Source: Schistocephalus solidus
Taxonomy: Eukaryota; Platyhelminthes; Cestoda; Diphyllobothriidea; Diphyllobothriidae
DNA length: 64,000 bases
Assembly (NCBI GenBank): GCA_017591395.1
Contig: WEDG01001492.1
Location: 124,001-188,000, forward strand
Direction of reading: 5' to 3'
The translations under genes and the position numbers were made by a program. Positions 1 through 12,905 of this stretch are shown here, one piece after another (the first letter of the stretch is position 1; each line of letters starts with the position of its first letter). Below the pieces are notes generated by a model. That model was given only the letters and a program-made list of their open reading frames with translations. It did no database searches and had not been told where the DNA came from.

Positions 1-3000
1 AATGCTAAGTCACGAATGGCCTTGCATTGCTGAGTAAAGGGATGCTGTTATGTTCAGAAATCTCTCCTTCAACCACTTTTATCAATTATTTGTATCGCTT
101 TCGTTTTTTGGGCTTTTTTTGGCTATCGCTGGGGACATTATTAAATTTTATGAGAATTCACTTACTATTGACATTACCAAGAGGAACTTGTATTAGACGA
201 ACAGTTTATACAGTTTTTGCTAATGGTAGTTTACGATCTAATATGTATAAAAGAAGAGGTGAACGTATTCATGATAAAGTGGTTCGTTAGCTTAATGCTT
301 ACATAGCTCAGAACGTTTCGGTGTACACTTATTGCGACGCAGTTTCAGACTAAGAGTTTCATTAGTCCTTCGTTCATGCCACGTTTACTGGACAATATTT
401 TGTTATTACTTAACATTTAGAAACCGTCCTCATTTTGCTTGCATTAATGAGCAGATTCGAAAACTGTGTAAGTACTAAGAGCATTCTCAAATTCAAAACG
501 TATTTTATGTATTTATTTTGCAATGTTTAAACGTACCAATACAGGAAAATAGTTGATGAATGAATTTGAGCGTTAACAATCCCTTGAGGTCCCCTGTAGT
601 TGAACTGGATACTTGAGGTTTCACCGCACGTGTAAGTTCTGACAAGAAATCGACAAGAGGTGTCTGGCTGGTAAGTTGCAAGCAGACGCAGGCGTTATTT
701 GAACCATGCTGTATAACCAGCAGAAATTCACTAGAAAAATAACTTATGGGTTATATGAAAAGAAATTAAATCTATAAAAAACAAAATAATTAACGATTTC
801 TTATAAATCCTCAACCATGCATTGAGCTCCAGTATTTATGGTAAGTGGTATTATTTTGAATCCTTGCTTTGTGCTTAATGGTATAGCTTAGAGTGCCAGT
901 ATTATTGATATGATTTGATAAGTTTCAACGAACGTTGAGTATTTTTCACCATGCACAAGTCCTGTTGTTATTAAATCATTCGATTGCATATGCTGAAAGA
1001 AAACCAAAGCCTGACGTTATTTCTATCTCACTATTGTTTACCATGAATATTTGTTCATATGGTATCCTAGAGACATATGCACATTTTCCGATATCATGCG
1101 GGCTGCGAGGACCGGCATTTGCAGCAACCTATCGGTATCCTCATTACAATAAGCCTTTTTGCGAATTCACCACTGTCAAGTTACGGTCCTTTACTTGGTG
1201 TTGCAGTCTTGGTTTTTTTATTCAAGCGTTTAACATCAAACTCCTGCGGAAATCCTCCGTTAATGTCTCTAATAGAATGCATGAAGGGATACCTGTCCAA
1301 TCCCAAAAATGTTCTTTGAGTGCGAGAGAAACTTTAAATGTCTTAATTTTTGCGTGCATACTTTAATCCCATTTTAAAAACGTGTAGTTTAAAAGGGTCT
1401 TACCGTGCACTGTAATCTATTTCAGTGACCACAACAGCAAGCTTTTTTGCAAATGCCCTGCACACAATTGCACGGTATTGATAGATTTTTAGATTTAGCG
1501 TGATGTTTGCTGTTTTTTATTGCCTGAAAATCTAATTTATCCGAAAGAGCAGGTGATATCTGCACATCTGGTTATGAGTCACTTGACTGCTACAATCCCA
1601 TTTTCTTTTAAGACGACCGACGTAGCACCCAGCTACTTATGAAAGGATATTGGTAGTATTCCTGAGCAATAATACTTCCAAAATACAGAAGAGCCTGTTA
1701 GTTATGAGTCTGAATTAAAAGCGAGCTACTTTTATTTTTGATAAATCCCAGCTGTACCCTGATATTCAAGTCAACTCGCTTTCGAAAGCTATGTACTCTC
1801 TGAGCGTCGTTAGATAATCTTTAATCCCCCAAGAACATAAAGAATAATAGAACGCTATGGGGATTTTTGTTAAATTGGCAACGACATGTAGGTATTTAAC
1901 AAAAGGTCATGTACAACAGCAAGAAAGCCAGAAATCCTTAGATTCCACATGCACCTAAATAAAACCATTTCGATTCGAAACTTCCCGGGTATGCCAAAAT
2001 CCTCTATTAACGTTTCCGTATTGAAATGCAACTACTATTCACTCAAAATTAACGTTCAATGTAACATTAATAAGAACCCATTGTGTCTCGGCATAACGTT
2101 AATTTGACAGCTTCACCCCATGGAATAATGACAAGTTTTTGCTAAGAAATTGGAAAATTGAAAATTCGTCTTAGAAAAAACTTAAAATGGCAGATTTTGC
2201 AATATTTATTTCATCATTTGTACCAATTAAGCTAAAAACTTCTTTTGGAACTTTCAAAATGCTTTCCATTTTTAGGCATTTACTAAAATATTTATCATAG
2301 AAATCACAAAGAATCTTTGACGATTTTTACTTTAAATGCATTTGTAACCAGTTCGAATGTGTAGAATTTCAGATTTGTAAAGCAAAAGTATATTTGTTGC
2401 TTTTGTGATCAAATTAAAGCAAACTTAATTGTATAAATCACTTTCCCAAATCAGCACGGTTTTTGATCAAAAGATACAAAGCTCAACATTTACTGGAACC
2501 TACCTTCGGTAATGCTTTCTCACGCCCTAAAATTCATGAACGGGAAAACGAAAATTTAATTTTAAAGTTGATTAAAAATTAGCAGAAAATAATTTGTACA
2601 TCCTTTGTGGTAAAAAAATTCATTTTTTTGGATTTTACTTGTAAACTTCAACGCACCTAATGAACTATATACCATTTAATTATACCAACTTTGTCTGAAG
2701 AATTTAAACAAGTTAATAAATATTTTTTACATAAAAGAGGACACAAGTTATTTTGATATGATTTGTTACTTATAACTTATGACATTCCTTTCAGAACAGC
2801 TCGTAAGTTGTTTAAAAAGGACATTTTGTGACTGCATTATTAAGATTACATAGGATACTTAGATGAAATTTTCATATCGAAGCTACTTGACTCTTCTTCG
2901 AAACTCAGAGAACTATTATTTAATTAGATAACTTGACATAACGCATCTGAGTTACAGTTTACACTAATATTTGTATCATAGATAATGAATCCTCTTCTAA

Positions 3001-6000
3001 TTGTATTACAACCCTCTAGATTATTTGGGGTAGATAATTTAAAAAATACAAATTTCTGATAAAACGGTTTTTAGAAATTTAATATTAAACAATATGTTAA
3101 TGAACGTTATAAATGAGTTTTAAAATTTTAAGCTGTCATCGATTTGAGAAAGGTTCCGATTAGTTTACCAAAGAGTCGTATTTTATGAACCACTGCAATA
3201 TTGAAATCTCAGCAAAAAATATATTTTTGACTGCGTTTACTGTTTTTATAATGAATAAAAGTTCCCTTTACATATTCTTTTGATAAATTAATGTTGGGTA
3301 TATGGTTCTTTCCCATTCTTTATTTTCCTGGCTTCTATTTTGAAATATATATGTATCCGATTAATCTTTGATAAACACTTGTTTATATGTATGCAGCATA
3401 TAGCCAACATAGGCCTGTTCAATAAGTAATTTCATCTTAAATCAATAACTCTTCGTTTGATAGCCGATTTTAATATTAAATTTCGGAGCATTGTAGGGTG
3501 TAAGCCATTTTCTTAGTTCTATATGTTTTCGTTCATGAAATTATACAGGGAAAAGCCCAAAATATCATAACCGGACAACGTTTATGCATTGTTAGCTTTG
3601 CGAACGTTAGTTTGCTTATGTACCTGACTGGTTGACTCCTGTCAGCTATTACATGCTCTCACATGAAAATCAAACATTTCATTCATAATTAAAATAGGAA
3701 TCATCATAAACGATAACTTATTTGTAGTCTTACCCAAATTACTATGCTTTCCAGAGGAATCAGCAAAATGAGCTCATCGGTGGCAAGGCTCCTGAAGTTC
3801 AGATGTCCATTTTTAATAAATATTTTCATCCATCGATGTAATATCTTTTCAGGAAGATGTCAAAATTAATTTTGTTAAGAATGCTGAAATCACACATAAA
3901 TTTGATGTTAAACAATAAAGAGAAAACGTCTACAGTAACGGCTTAATTTAAGGCCTAGTTAACTCTCAAAAGATTTATTACATTAGATTTTTATTAAAAA
4001 GTTATGTGACACACGTTTTATGAAAGTAACATTTGACCGACTAAACTTACTCGAACAAAAGCTTCAACTCTGCTAAAAATTAAACTTCTGTGAAATAAGA
4101 ACCATAATGACATGAAATTGTGATCACTCCTGAAATGTTGATTTTAATTTTTCCTATGAAAAATATATTATTATTCCATCAAAATATATTAAAACTTAAA
4201 AAATTTAATATTTATGTCTCATTTTCTAAAGACTAGGCGATGCGCCTCTTCTTATTTAGCGTAAAGTAATGGAAAGCATATGTACATGTGAACAAATATT
4301 CAACTTTCAAGCGTAACATAAATCTAATTCAATGATGGATTTTCTCTCCATATCCTTATTCTCACAAGATTATTTTAATGGATTTTATTCAAACCCTGCT
4401 TACTCAAATTAGTTACCAGAACGTCCTAGTTACCGCCAGTTAATCAAATCCTATGACGGGAGATATTTTGCCCTTATTATAAACGAGCGTATAATCCTAA
4501 GCAGCACTGCACAAAGTTCTTACTCCTGCATTCGAAAGAGTGCATGGCCGTATAAACGGAAAATAATTGCAGATATAGCGTAATTATCTATGCCTAAAAC
4601 AGATAAAGGGTTGTGGTATTTACGGAAACGCCCACATTTAGCTCTTTTGAGTCACCCTTTCTTACAGTTCCGTGTTAATAAAAAACACTTATCAGAAGAC
4701 TACAACAATATTCTAATACTTATGTTGAGTGGATAATTAGAGGACATTTATTTGCATTTATACGGCCTACAAAGTACATGAAGGATGAATTTGAATAAAC
4801 TTTTTTCTACGTAAAACGAATTATAAGATAAGCTTATCATGAATCAGCTCCACGGCAGTAGTGAATTTGCATTTGATCAACCATTTTTCATCAAGCTGCA
4901 AAAAACTTGACATTGATTCACCACGCTTCTCACTAAACTAAATAAGGGCAAATAAATTAGACTTAACCCTTCAGGTAGTCTTATATTTGCTAATATTCTG
5001 CAGAGTCTGAATGCAGTGAGAATAAAGTTATGGATAAAAAGCAGCATGTATAAATAGAAACGTGCTTTAAAATTTTTAAAAACAAAATATTTCAAAATTT
5101 ACATGATATAATGCTGGTTGTAACCTTGAAATTATGGCAGTTTAGTTGAAATGAAAATGTTTTTTTTCGCTTCCTCGTATGAAATAGTTTTCAATTTTAT
5201 TGGCAAGAAACGTTGGGGTGAAGACTCTCTCTATGTGCAATAAACGCAAATGAATGAAAACATGCTCATTCAAATTACAATGTCCTTAATATTATGCTTT
5301 CAGCTACTTCATTTTGTACTCTTGTTTTTAAATAAGTTTCAATTAAGAGAGTATTCAAAATATCTCTTAATAACACCGAAATTTCGGTGAGTGCATCTCC
5401 ACGCCAGTTAGAGCCCTTTAAAATTATTTAATTTTAACTAATTAAAGTTGGAAAAAATGAAAGCCAAGATACTTTCAACAAAGCTTTACCACGTGCTTAA
5501 GGTCATCTTCCAACCGTGCTTCGTTTGCTTCATTGCGTTCTTTCCTGGTCATGTTATGCATTTGTGAATCCTTTTCGAATTGAAACGCTAGTAGATTGGA
5601 GCATATAACCTCACAGGCGGCTTGTTTAATCGACCAATCTTCACGTTGTTGCAAGCTGCAGATAACAAGAATTCTGTGTTAAAAGAATCCTAAATAAAGA
5701 TATAAGTTCTCAAGGATCCTGAAAGCAATCTGTTTAACCCAATTAATGGACAAGTGAATATTGTGTCCTGCGTATTTGGTTTTTGTTTCTGTAAACATCT
5801 TAAGATTTATCTAGATAAAATAGATAACAAGATAAAATTCTTAGCCATATTAACATAATATAACTAAAGGTATTATTTATCTTATAACGTTTGAATAGGC
5901 TATCTGTTAACAAGGTAGTGGTAGCTGAAAAGGATAACGGAAAGCATGCCCACATAAGTGTTTTCCCAAAGAAACAGGGCCCTTAAATTTCAAATTAAGA

Positions 6001-6124
6001 ATCTTCCATAGTTTTGTGTTTTCTTCTTCATGTAGGCTATTCTAAATACATCATCCACCCATTTGTTTGTTTTTGAATTAAATCTTTATTAATGAGATCA
6101 ATGGTTGTCTACCAGAAAGCCTGC
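1..6124. other. AT-rich stretch, no supportable gene
   Basis: I read both strands and found no domain, tRNA, rRNA or repeat I could defend. The longest open frame (935-1366, plus, 143 codons) has low-complexity, hydrophobic composition, no motif, and a second overlapping open frame, so I treat it as chance. The stretch is probably intergenic or intronic. Confidence 0.6.
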
Positions 6125-6227
6125 TGGGAATGCTAGGGACCCACTGATGAGCTGGACCCTTTGAAGTTGTGTTCAATAGGGGCAGAATACCTGTAAAAAA
6201 TATATCTGGGCTTTAAGCTAGTACCCG
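6125..6227 (+). ncRNA. Hammerhead-ribozyme-like repeat, copy 1 (decayed)
   Basis: CTGATGA at 6144-6150 is the first half of a hammerhead catalytic core. It is preceded by CCCA (6140-6143), which can pair with TGGG (6207-6210) just after a possible cleavage C at 6206. Further out, CTAG (6133-6136) can pair with CTAG (6218-6221) and GGG (6126-6128) with CCC (6224-6226), giving a long open stem I. The second core half, normally GAAA, is decayed here to TAAAAAATATATC. The 3' part, from TCTGGGC to GCTAGTACC, matches 57714-57730, where the other core half is preserved. This copy is probably inactive. The repeat is unrelated in sequence to the PLE hammerheads in this window. Confidence 0.5.
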
Positions 6228-9200
6228 TGCTATGAGTATAGTTCCACCTGAAACCCGTAAATTGGTAGTGCCTGCAGCGCCTACAGGACAACTTAAGCCA
6301 ACAGAGAATACGTTAGCCTTATGAAAAGCGAAGTGACTGAGTGGAATGTTAACACAAAATAAATTAAGCTCATCTCAGCGGCAATTTTTTTTGGAATTAA
6401 ACGAGGATTTTACCGACAACATTATGTGAGCGTTTTTAAGATACACACATTCGATTCTCCAGAGACGGTTTTAAGGTATCCAAGTACTGTTGATTATGTG
6501 TATAGGCGTCTTCTAGCGTACATCCACCACTTATAAAAATGAAGACAAAACTGAGAACGGGATACTAGTGTGGGAATCATAACTTTCCACAACGTTGGAC
6601 CTAAGGAGATCCAAGAATGGTTTGAATGTCGTTTAACTTATTTATAAGAGTTTATGTTTGTAGAAGATATGGGTTATTTAGAAGCGCGACCACTTAAATC
6701 TTAGTAATTATAATGAATCCATGATATCACAACTTGAAACACCGGCAAATTTAAAGTTTTCAAACTATTTCAGTTTGCTCTTGAATATTTAAGTAAACAT
6801 ATCAGTCTACAAGGGCTTAAAAGTCAAATTAATGCTGTATTTAACTATACATCTTGCTTAAAGAGCGGAAGCTTCATTTGATTTTGGTCTTTCCGGTCAT
6901 GAACCCATCCAAGCGTAGTTATCTTTAGACATTAAATCGTTGACGCGTATTTCCACTAACTTCCACGACTTTAACTTAATTACTCCGACAGCATACCCAT
7001 GTGGCTGACCAGTGCAAGGATCAATGTGAGAACATTGTCAATGGTTTAAAATATCTTTCACGCAGTAAAAATATCATTTTTTAATTTTTCAATGGAAGGT
7101 TTATTTAATTATCTATACCAATGATCAGAAATAGACTTTTAGTAAGATTTTCCCGTCACTAATTCATAAGCATCAACTTCTCCAAACGCTGCTTTAAATT
7201 GTATAGGAATTCAACCTGTAAGGTTGAATATTCTTTTCTGTCCATTAAAAGAACGTCAAATAAAGAATTCATCAGCTACCTGTTTATGAACTTTTGAATG
7301 TCAAACAGATCACTACCAAGTTAAATTATTCGGCTGCCAGGAATCCATTCTACTTATGTTTCAGTACTTTTTAAATCCCAGTTAGATTATCTTCCTACAC
7401 AACGCAAATCATCTTACTTTCATACCAATGTAGCGTAATGATTAACGGTCTTGTACTTGTGTCCAAGTTTTGTTTTCAATTGTTAGGAAACGCTTCTTAA
7501 TAGTAGGTCGTATGGAGTAAGATTACCATCCTTGATTTTACAATGTTAACTAGCACAATTTTTGAATCAAGTCGTGAATTTTAAAGGGTGTAAGTAATTA
7601 TATTTAATGTGACTCCCCCAAACTCTGGAGAGCGCTTTATGAACGAAAGTGTAAAAACAGATTGTCACATAATGTATGGCATCTTAGCGCTCTATCGTCT
7701 AAAACGATTCCCTACCATTACTACTTTTTAGTCAAAACAGGAAAATATACTATTTAACAAAGTTTTTATCTATTTCTTTTTTGATCTACATTAGTAAATC
7801 TAGGGAAAATAGTTTTCTTTAGGTTTCCTGCTAAGAATATCCATCCACATAGTCCACAGCATTTATTTACAATGGGTAATACCATTAAATTCTATAATTT
7901 CTCTGGTCCCTGGGATCACGTAAGCGCTGTTCCGGTCACATTTTGCAAATTTTTATCACTCAGATCTTTCGCTATCCCATTTTTTGTTATTTTTTATTTT
8001 TGTAAGCAGTAAGGTAAATGGTTGACCTCCAGTATCTGGCGTCACTCATTTCCAGCTCTGAATCTTTCCAGGAAAAGTTCCAGCCCGTCTACTACAGACA
8101 CCAATGCGAAATCGACTAAGTCTGCCGCCATTCTGAACCATATAATTAATGCGTTCAAAACCAGATATCAAATGAGAATACTACGTTAGGGGTGGTAAGC
8201 GGCTGAACTAATATTCGGCTGGAGGGTCTATGAGGACAGACAGGATGTACAAATCGGTCTCACTGTTGAGACGCAGCGAATCCCCTTGGCCTGCCTTTGC
8301 CCTCACAATTGATGCATTATATGCCAAAGAGATGTCGGAATGTCTAGGCAGACGGTAAAAGCACGACACCCTGACCCATCGTTTATCTACGCCTGTTCAA
8401 TCCTTATGGCGCTTTTTACACATATTCGTGCTGAATGGGAGCGAGACCCAAACAGCCGTGGAACAAGGCCGCCACATAGTTCAGAAGTACGTTCGCACAT
8501 AGTATCAACTAAATTGCCGTCAAATTTACCGCCTTTACTCTTACGTGAGAAGGTAATTTGCTGATGATGTTATATGAAAGGTCAACAGGAGAAACGTTTT
8601 CTCTAGTGCAGCCACCAGGGCGGCAGTAGACGGGATAATCTTTGGTGCCAAACAGCTTTACCGCGTGTTCTGCAATAGTACTAGTGATGGCAGGAATGTT
8701 AAAGATATCGGACAAAAATCAGCTTGTTATAGCTGCGACTAATTTTATTACTCCTATCCGGAGGAAGAACTTTCGGATTCATTCTGTTGTATATATGTGA
8801 GGTGTGAAATATCCGTCAACCTTTTCTTCCCTGAACACCTTAGTCCTGAGTTGAGCCTAAGTTCATTCCGTATACCTGCCTTTTCTAAAATTGCCATCGA
8901 TATCCCCGAACAGCATTGCAGTGTTGACCCGTTCATAATCCATTGTTATTTCTCGGCGATTTGAATTCCCCTTCAAGATTATAAAATGAAAAGTATAAAA
9001 GTTAAATGGAATTTTCGAATGTTTTTTTTCTGTCAGTAACAATTTTATTTATTAAACGGTTTCGAGAAAACTGGACTCGGGTTAAGTAATGCTTCGCAAT
9101 GCCTGTGTTCATTGTTTTATAGCGCGACATTGTATTTTCTAACTTTAGCCTTCTGATGGCCCGTGATCCTTTCAAGAGGTAAATTGCCGACTTTGTATTT

Positions 9201-11249
9201 CTTACAGATATAATCCATTCTTATTTTTGTCTTTTCAGATGCACACAATGATGTGCTACCAGAGTTTACTTTGACCAAGAAACTATAACAAAAGTCACTT
9301 CTTACAAATCCTTGGGTTTTGGAATCTGCATGAAACAACGTATACTTACGGCAGAGGTAAACGTGGCAGGTCTGGCTCTGCCCTAGTATCTTTTTGTGGT
9401 TGTTCATGTGCAGTCTGCCTGCTGATGGAATTGGAAACATCTAAAATGTGCCGAAAAATAATTTAGCTTAATACTACGCTGGTAGTTAACTATCTTATCA
9501 ATATAAACTGTAGTATTATACGTCATGATACGCCGAAACTTTCAGAAACTTGTACCATAAATAGAAGCTAAATGGCATTTATGAAAACAGAATATGAATG
9601 GATAAAAAACACCTGGCCTGAAATATTCTGTCTCAGTAGAGGAGATAGCAGTCGAACTAAGATTTTTTTCAGATGAACTATCTACCAAAGTAATAAATAA
9701 TGGAAGCAAACTTTGGGTTCCCTTCTAGGACACAGTTTTTGGTTTAATAATTCTGCTATATTTGTAGTTATTCTTAATAGGAGCTGCCTATTGGGTTAAA
9801 TTGGACTTTATATTTTATAGTAAGTAAACTACTATCTAAAATTTGCTTTAAATTTGATTTTTCGTAAAGAATTTTGATCTTTTTCTTTAGCTTGATCTTC
9901 TCCTATTCGAGTGAAGATTTACATACGAACACAGATCAGACAACAGTAATTCAGTTAATTAATAATTTAAAATTAGGCAAACAAGGAGCACTAGGAAAGC
10001 ATCTTTTCAGTAGATATTGGATTTATTTACTGCTCATTCTAGCCTGGGGTTTTTATATTGGCATTAACACGACGTTGTCACATGGTTTCAGATATGCATC
10101 GAAAATGGTTTTGCAGCTACAATAGCAGACCTATCGGTTCTACGCGTATATATGCTTAATGAAAAACAAATCAGTTTGATGAGTAGTCGCAAATCTGCTA
10201 GCTAAGAATGTGCACCATCACCTGTACGTTATATAGTGAGATATTTCACCTATTGAGAATTTAAAGTCGATTCATATCGAAAACCTATAATTAGAGACTT
10301 ATCAGAAAGCCCTCTTTATTCTGTACGCAAAACTGAAACATTTTACAACACACATTTTGCATCTAATGATAAAACCTTCCGTCGTAAAAGTATTTTATAT
10401 ATGCATTATTTTCATCCTCCGGTTTTTGTCTGGATAATTTTCTACCTTCAAGTATTACTTGACGTTTACTTGATTGTTTCTGCAATCTATGGGTCTTGGA
10501 CACTTTTAATTCATACTTTTTAGGCCAATAATATTATATATCATCCTAGTATCTATCTACCAAGAATAATTTACTTGTTAATGTTTGCTTAATAGAAAAT
10601 ACCAAAGTGAAAAGGAAAACAGGCGAAGATGTTCACAATTTGTCCTTGAGACAAGATGATAGAAAATTAAAGCATCTACTTAACTTCTTCGCATTTTAGC
10701 TTTAGCAGCTAAAGTCATCGTTTTAATAAACTTAGCAATTATGCCAGTGCTTACGCCTAGTAAAGGCAGCTTCAGTCTTTGTGGTTTTCTAAGCAACTTA
10801 AACAACTCCGGGCTCTTAACATGCTAAAACGTCCTTTAAGAAAGGGTGACAAATATATGTATTTATATGAAGCGTTTGGTTCTAGTCTATTGTTTCCTGT
10901 ATTGTGGACTTACATGAATTCCGTTTGAAATCCAAACAACAGATTTCAGTCCATGTATTATTATTTTATTGTCAAATGGAAAATAAATGATTAAGATACT
11001 ATTTCTTTAGGTCTATCTTACACATTCAATACATGCTTGAAAAATACAGTATGTCTTATGCAGTTTTATAATAAAAAAAGCCTTCAATTACGCCACTTGC
11101 AAATGAAAAATCATCCATAATGAAAATTTGTGTAACCGTTTCTTACCTACAACACTAATATGTGATTTACTCTAAACCTGTTCAGAAAAGAATACTAGAA
11201 TTTGCTAAATACTTTTTGTTAAAGTTGCAAAAAATATCCTTGCAAAATT
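6228..11249. other. No supportable gene
   Basis: Mostly AT-rich sequence without motifs. A less AT-rich patch at about 8020-8940 carries three short open frames, including minus 8509-8715 and 8754-8936, which could be remnants of an old mobile element, but I recognise no domain. Another minus frame at 9117-9440 (107 codons) has no motif either. Confidence 0.5.
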
Positions 11250-11490
11250 AAAAAGACAATTCGGCGAGCATACGTAAGCTTTCGATAAATTTTTGTCAGT
11301 TTTGTTCATTTATATCACTGTGTGATAAAGTCGAATATGTGGGTTAGTAGAAAAAAATGAACGGTTGTCAGGGTGGGGGAAGGAGGGGAAAAAAACAATT
11401 TTGCGGTCCATCTTCTGGTCATCGTCAGGTGGACGTCGGGACAGTTAATTAAATACGGGTGGATGAATTGGTGGATTTTAGCCACGGTTA
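11250..11490 (-). repeat. PLE copy A, left inverted terminal arm
   Basis: The reverse complement of this segment matches 12660-12905 over most of its length. Shared landmarks are CCACCAATTcATCCACCC, CCACCCTGACAACCGT and a hammerhead-derived end. The arms are diverged but collinear, so the copy is flanked by large inverted repeats rather than the direct repeats that bound copy C. Confidence 0.7.
11258..11303 (-). ncRNA. Degenerate PLE hammerhead motif (copy A, left)
   Basis: On the minus strand the core reads CUGACAA, then a two-base-pair stem II (GA...UC), then GAAA, and a stem III AGC...GCU followed by C. The conserved G8 of CUGANGA has become A, which should abolish cleavage. Stem III and the cleavage-side sequence CUCGCC are kept. 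Confidence 0.5.
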
Positions 11491-11639
11491 CTGCGGCGCC
11501 CATATAAAGTTCTTTTGGACACACAAGCCGATTTACATAGCCTGATTGCAGCCAATTCTGCTGAAGCCAGCAGACGGTGTTCATGGAATTTTGAGTAGTA
11601 TGAGGGACCTTGCAAATTATCAAAAGGCTTATCTGTTAT

Positions 11640-12600
11640 CTACATGATGATGGATGTCTACCATATGCGCGAAAAAGAGCTGCTTTGGTCTTTAGTTAAC
11701 ACTTTTCTAACCAGGCTTGAAGATGTTCTCTTATCCTTTTGGACAAACGCCGGCTCTTGCGACCGAATTATTCTGCCCAATAGGAGCAGTTGAAAGAATA
11801 GATGCAGATAGATGTGGTCTGGGTTGGCAGTTTGTCCTTGCTCTCTCCGTATAACATGGGAATAGCCAAAAACAGTACATTGGCGCCAGCTGCCAGAATG
11901 GTTATTGATACAGCTTGACTTAGGCGTCTTCTCAAAAGTTTACTTGCTGCGTTACCTTTAACGGGGACCCAGATCAAAAATATTTTATTGCTATCTGTTA
12001 GAACAGAAGGTTTGGTGGTCTTTTGGACATTTTCTTAACAATAAAGTGATTTGGATATCCATTCTGTCGAAATATGATTTCTGTCACCTTAAGCTCTTCA
12101 TCAATGCTATCGGTTGAGTGGATGCTTTTCGCTCTTTGAGTCAAACTGCATACCGCATTACGTTTAAAGTTTAGCTGTAAAAAAACTCCAAAATTGGTAT
12201 ATTGTACGGACCACATCTTCTTACAATAGGCACTGCACAAATACACCCGTCAGACATTCTATTCAGAAGCACGTCCAGAAAATGGAGCAACCTTAACTGT
12301 TCTTGTTCCAATGTAAATTTGATTGACGGGTGGGTCTGATTAATGGTATTCAATAGAGATGCAATGTTCGTTTGTTCAGGTGCAATTGCCAAAATATATC
12401 ATCCATGGGCTTAAGTTTATCCATTCGCATGCCGATGGTACGAAGAAGATCTAGATCATGTTGATTCATGAAATTCTCACTTTGTTCTGTCCATCGAACA
12501 ACACCATCTCTCTTATAGGACTTCATTATGAGGATATCTTTGTTTTGCCAGAGATGTTTTAGTTTCTCCAGGTTAACTTCATTAACAAGTCCTCACATTT
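11640..12600 (-). pseudogene. PLE RT-endonuclease pseudogene (copy A)
   Basis: Read from 12600 downwards, the fragments follow Penelope order. An N-terminal piece (about 12590-12500) has LEKLKHLWQNKDILIMKSYK, the counterpart of the ILITRPDKG segment of copy C. After an internal deletion come DDIF and AIAPEQTNIASLLNTINQTH with SIKFTLEQEQ (12415-12290), the region just after the RT catalytic box. Next come LHFLDVLLNR, a linker (KGNAASKLLRRRLSQAV) and a zinc-finger-like CIYSFNCSY preceding the GIY-YIG remnant GRKSRRLSKRIREHLQAWL (about 11768-11705). At least three frame changes and a stop separate the pieces. RT motifs A and B are absent. Compared with copy C, this copy has kept both aspartates of the xVDD box. 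Confidence 0.75.
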
Positions 12601-12659
12601 CTGGATTACTGAAGTATTGAATGAATCGATTACTTAACGTAGACTTAACGTATTATACG

Positions 12660-12905
12660 CTCTCTGCCGAAAGCCACCAATTAATCCACCCTTATGTAAT
12701 TGTCTGTCCCTGCCGCCGCTATCCCTTTGAGGATGATCAGAAAACGAACCGAAATTTCGTTTCTTCCCTGCATCCCTTCTCCACCCTGAAAACCGTACAG
12801 TTTGTGCTACTTACCAGTAGATTTGACTTAGTTGCGCGGTAGTATAAACGTAAAGGCCTGATGAGAATTTATCAAACACTTACGTATGCTCGTCAACTTG
12901 ATTTT
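12660..12905 (+). repeat. PLE copy A, right inverted terminal arm
   Basis: This is the plus-oriented counterpart of the arm at 11250-11490, ending outward in the hammerhead-derived sequence at 12854-12900. Its orientation is opposite to the coding strand of the element. Inverted terminal pieces of this kind are known for Penelope-like elements; a 40-bp example bounds copy C. Confidence 0.7.
12854..12900 (+). ncRNA. Degenerate PLE hammerhead motif (copy A, right)
   Basis: On the plus strand CTGATGA (12858-12864) is intact, but the expected GAAA is AAAC and stem III no longer pairs well. The motif is recognisable only by alignment with copy C. Confidence 0.45.

Larger units (their letters stand above)
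11250..12905 (-). mobile_element. Penelope-like element, copy A (decayed)
   Basis: This is a truncated Penelope-like retroelement read on the minus strand, bounded by inverted copies of its own terminal sequence (about 11250-11490 and 12660-12905). Inside are fragments matching copy C at 32-36 kb: an N-terminal piece, the end of the reverse transcriptase, the linker, and part of a GIY-YIG endonuclease. Most of the RT palm between the N-terminal motif and the xDD box has been deleted. Each end carries a degenerate hammerhead motif. Stops and frameshifts show that it is not functional. Confidence 0.8.

Noticed and set aside
935..1366. 143-codon plus-strand frame
   Set aside because: Overlaps another open frame, has no domain and no splice context, and lies in generally featureless DNA.
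8020..8940. Retroelement gene in a less AT-rich patch
   Set aside because: Short frames in several phases with no reverse transcriptase, protease or integrase motif.
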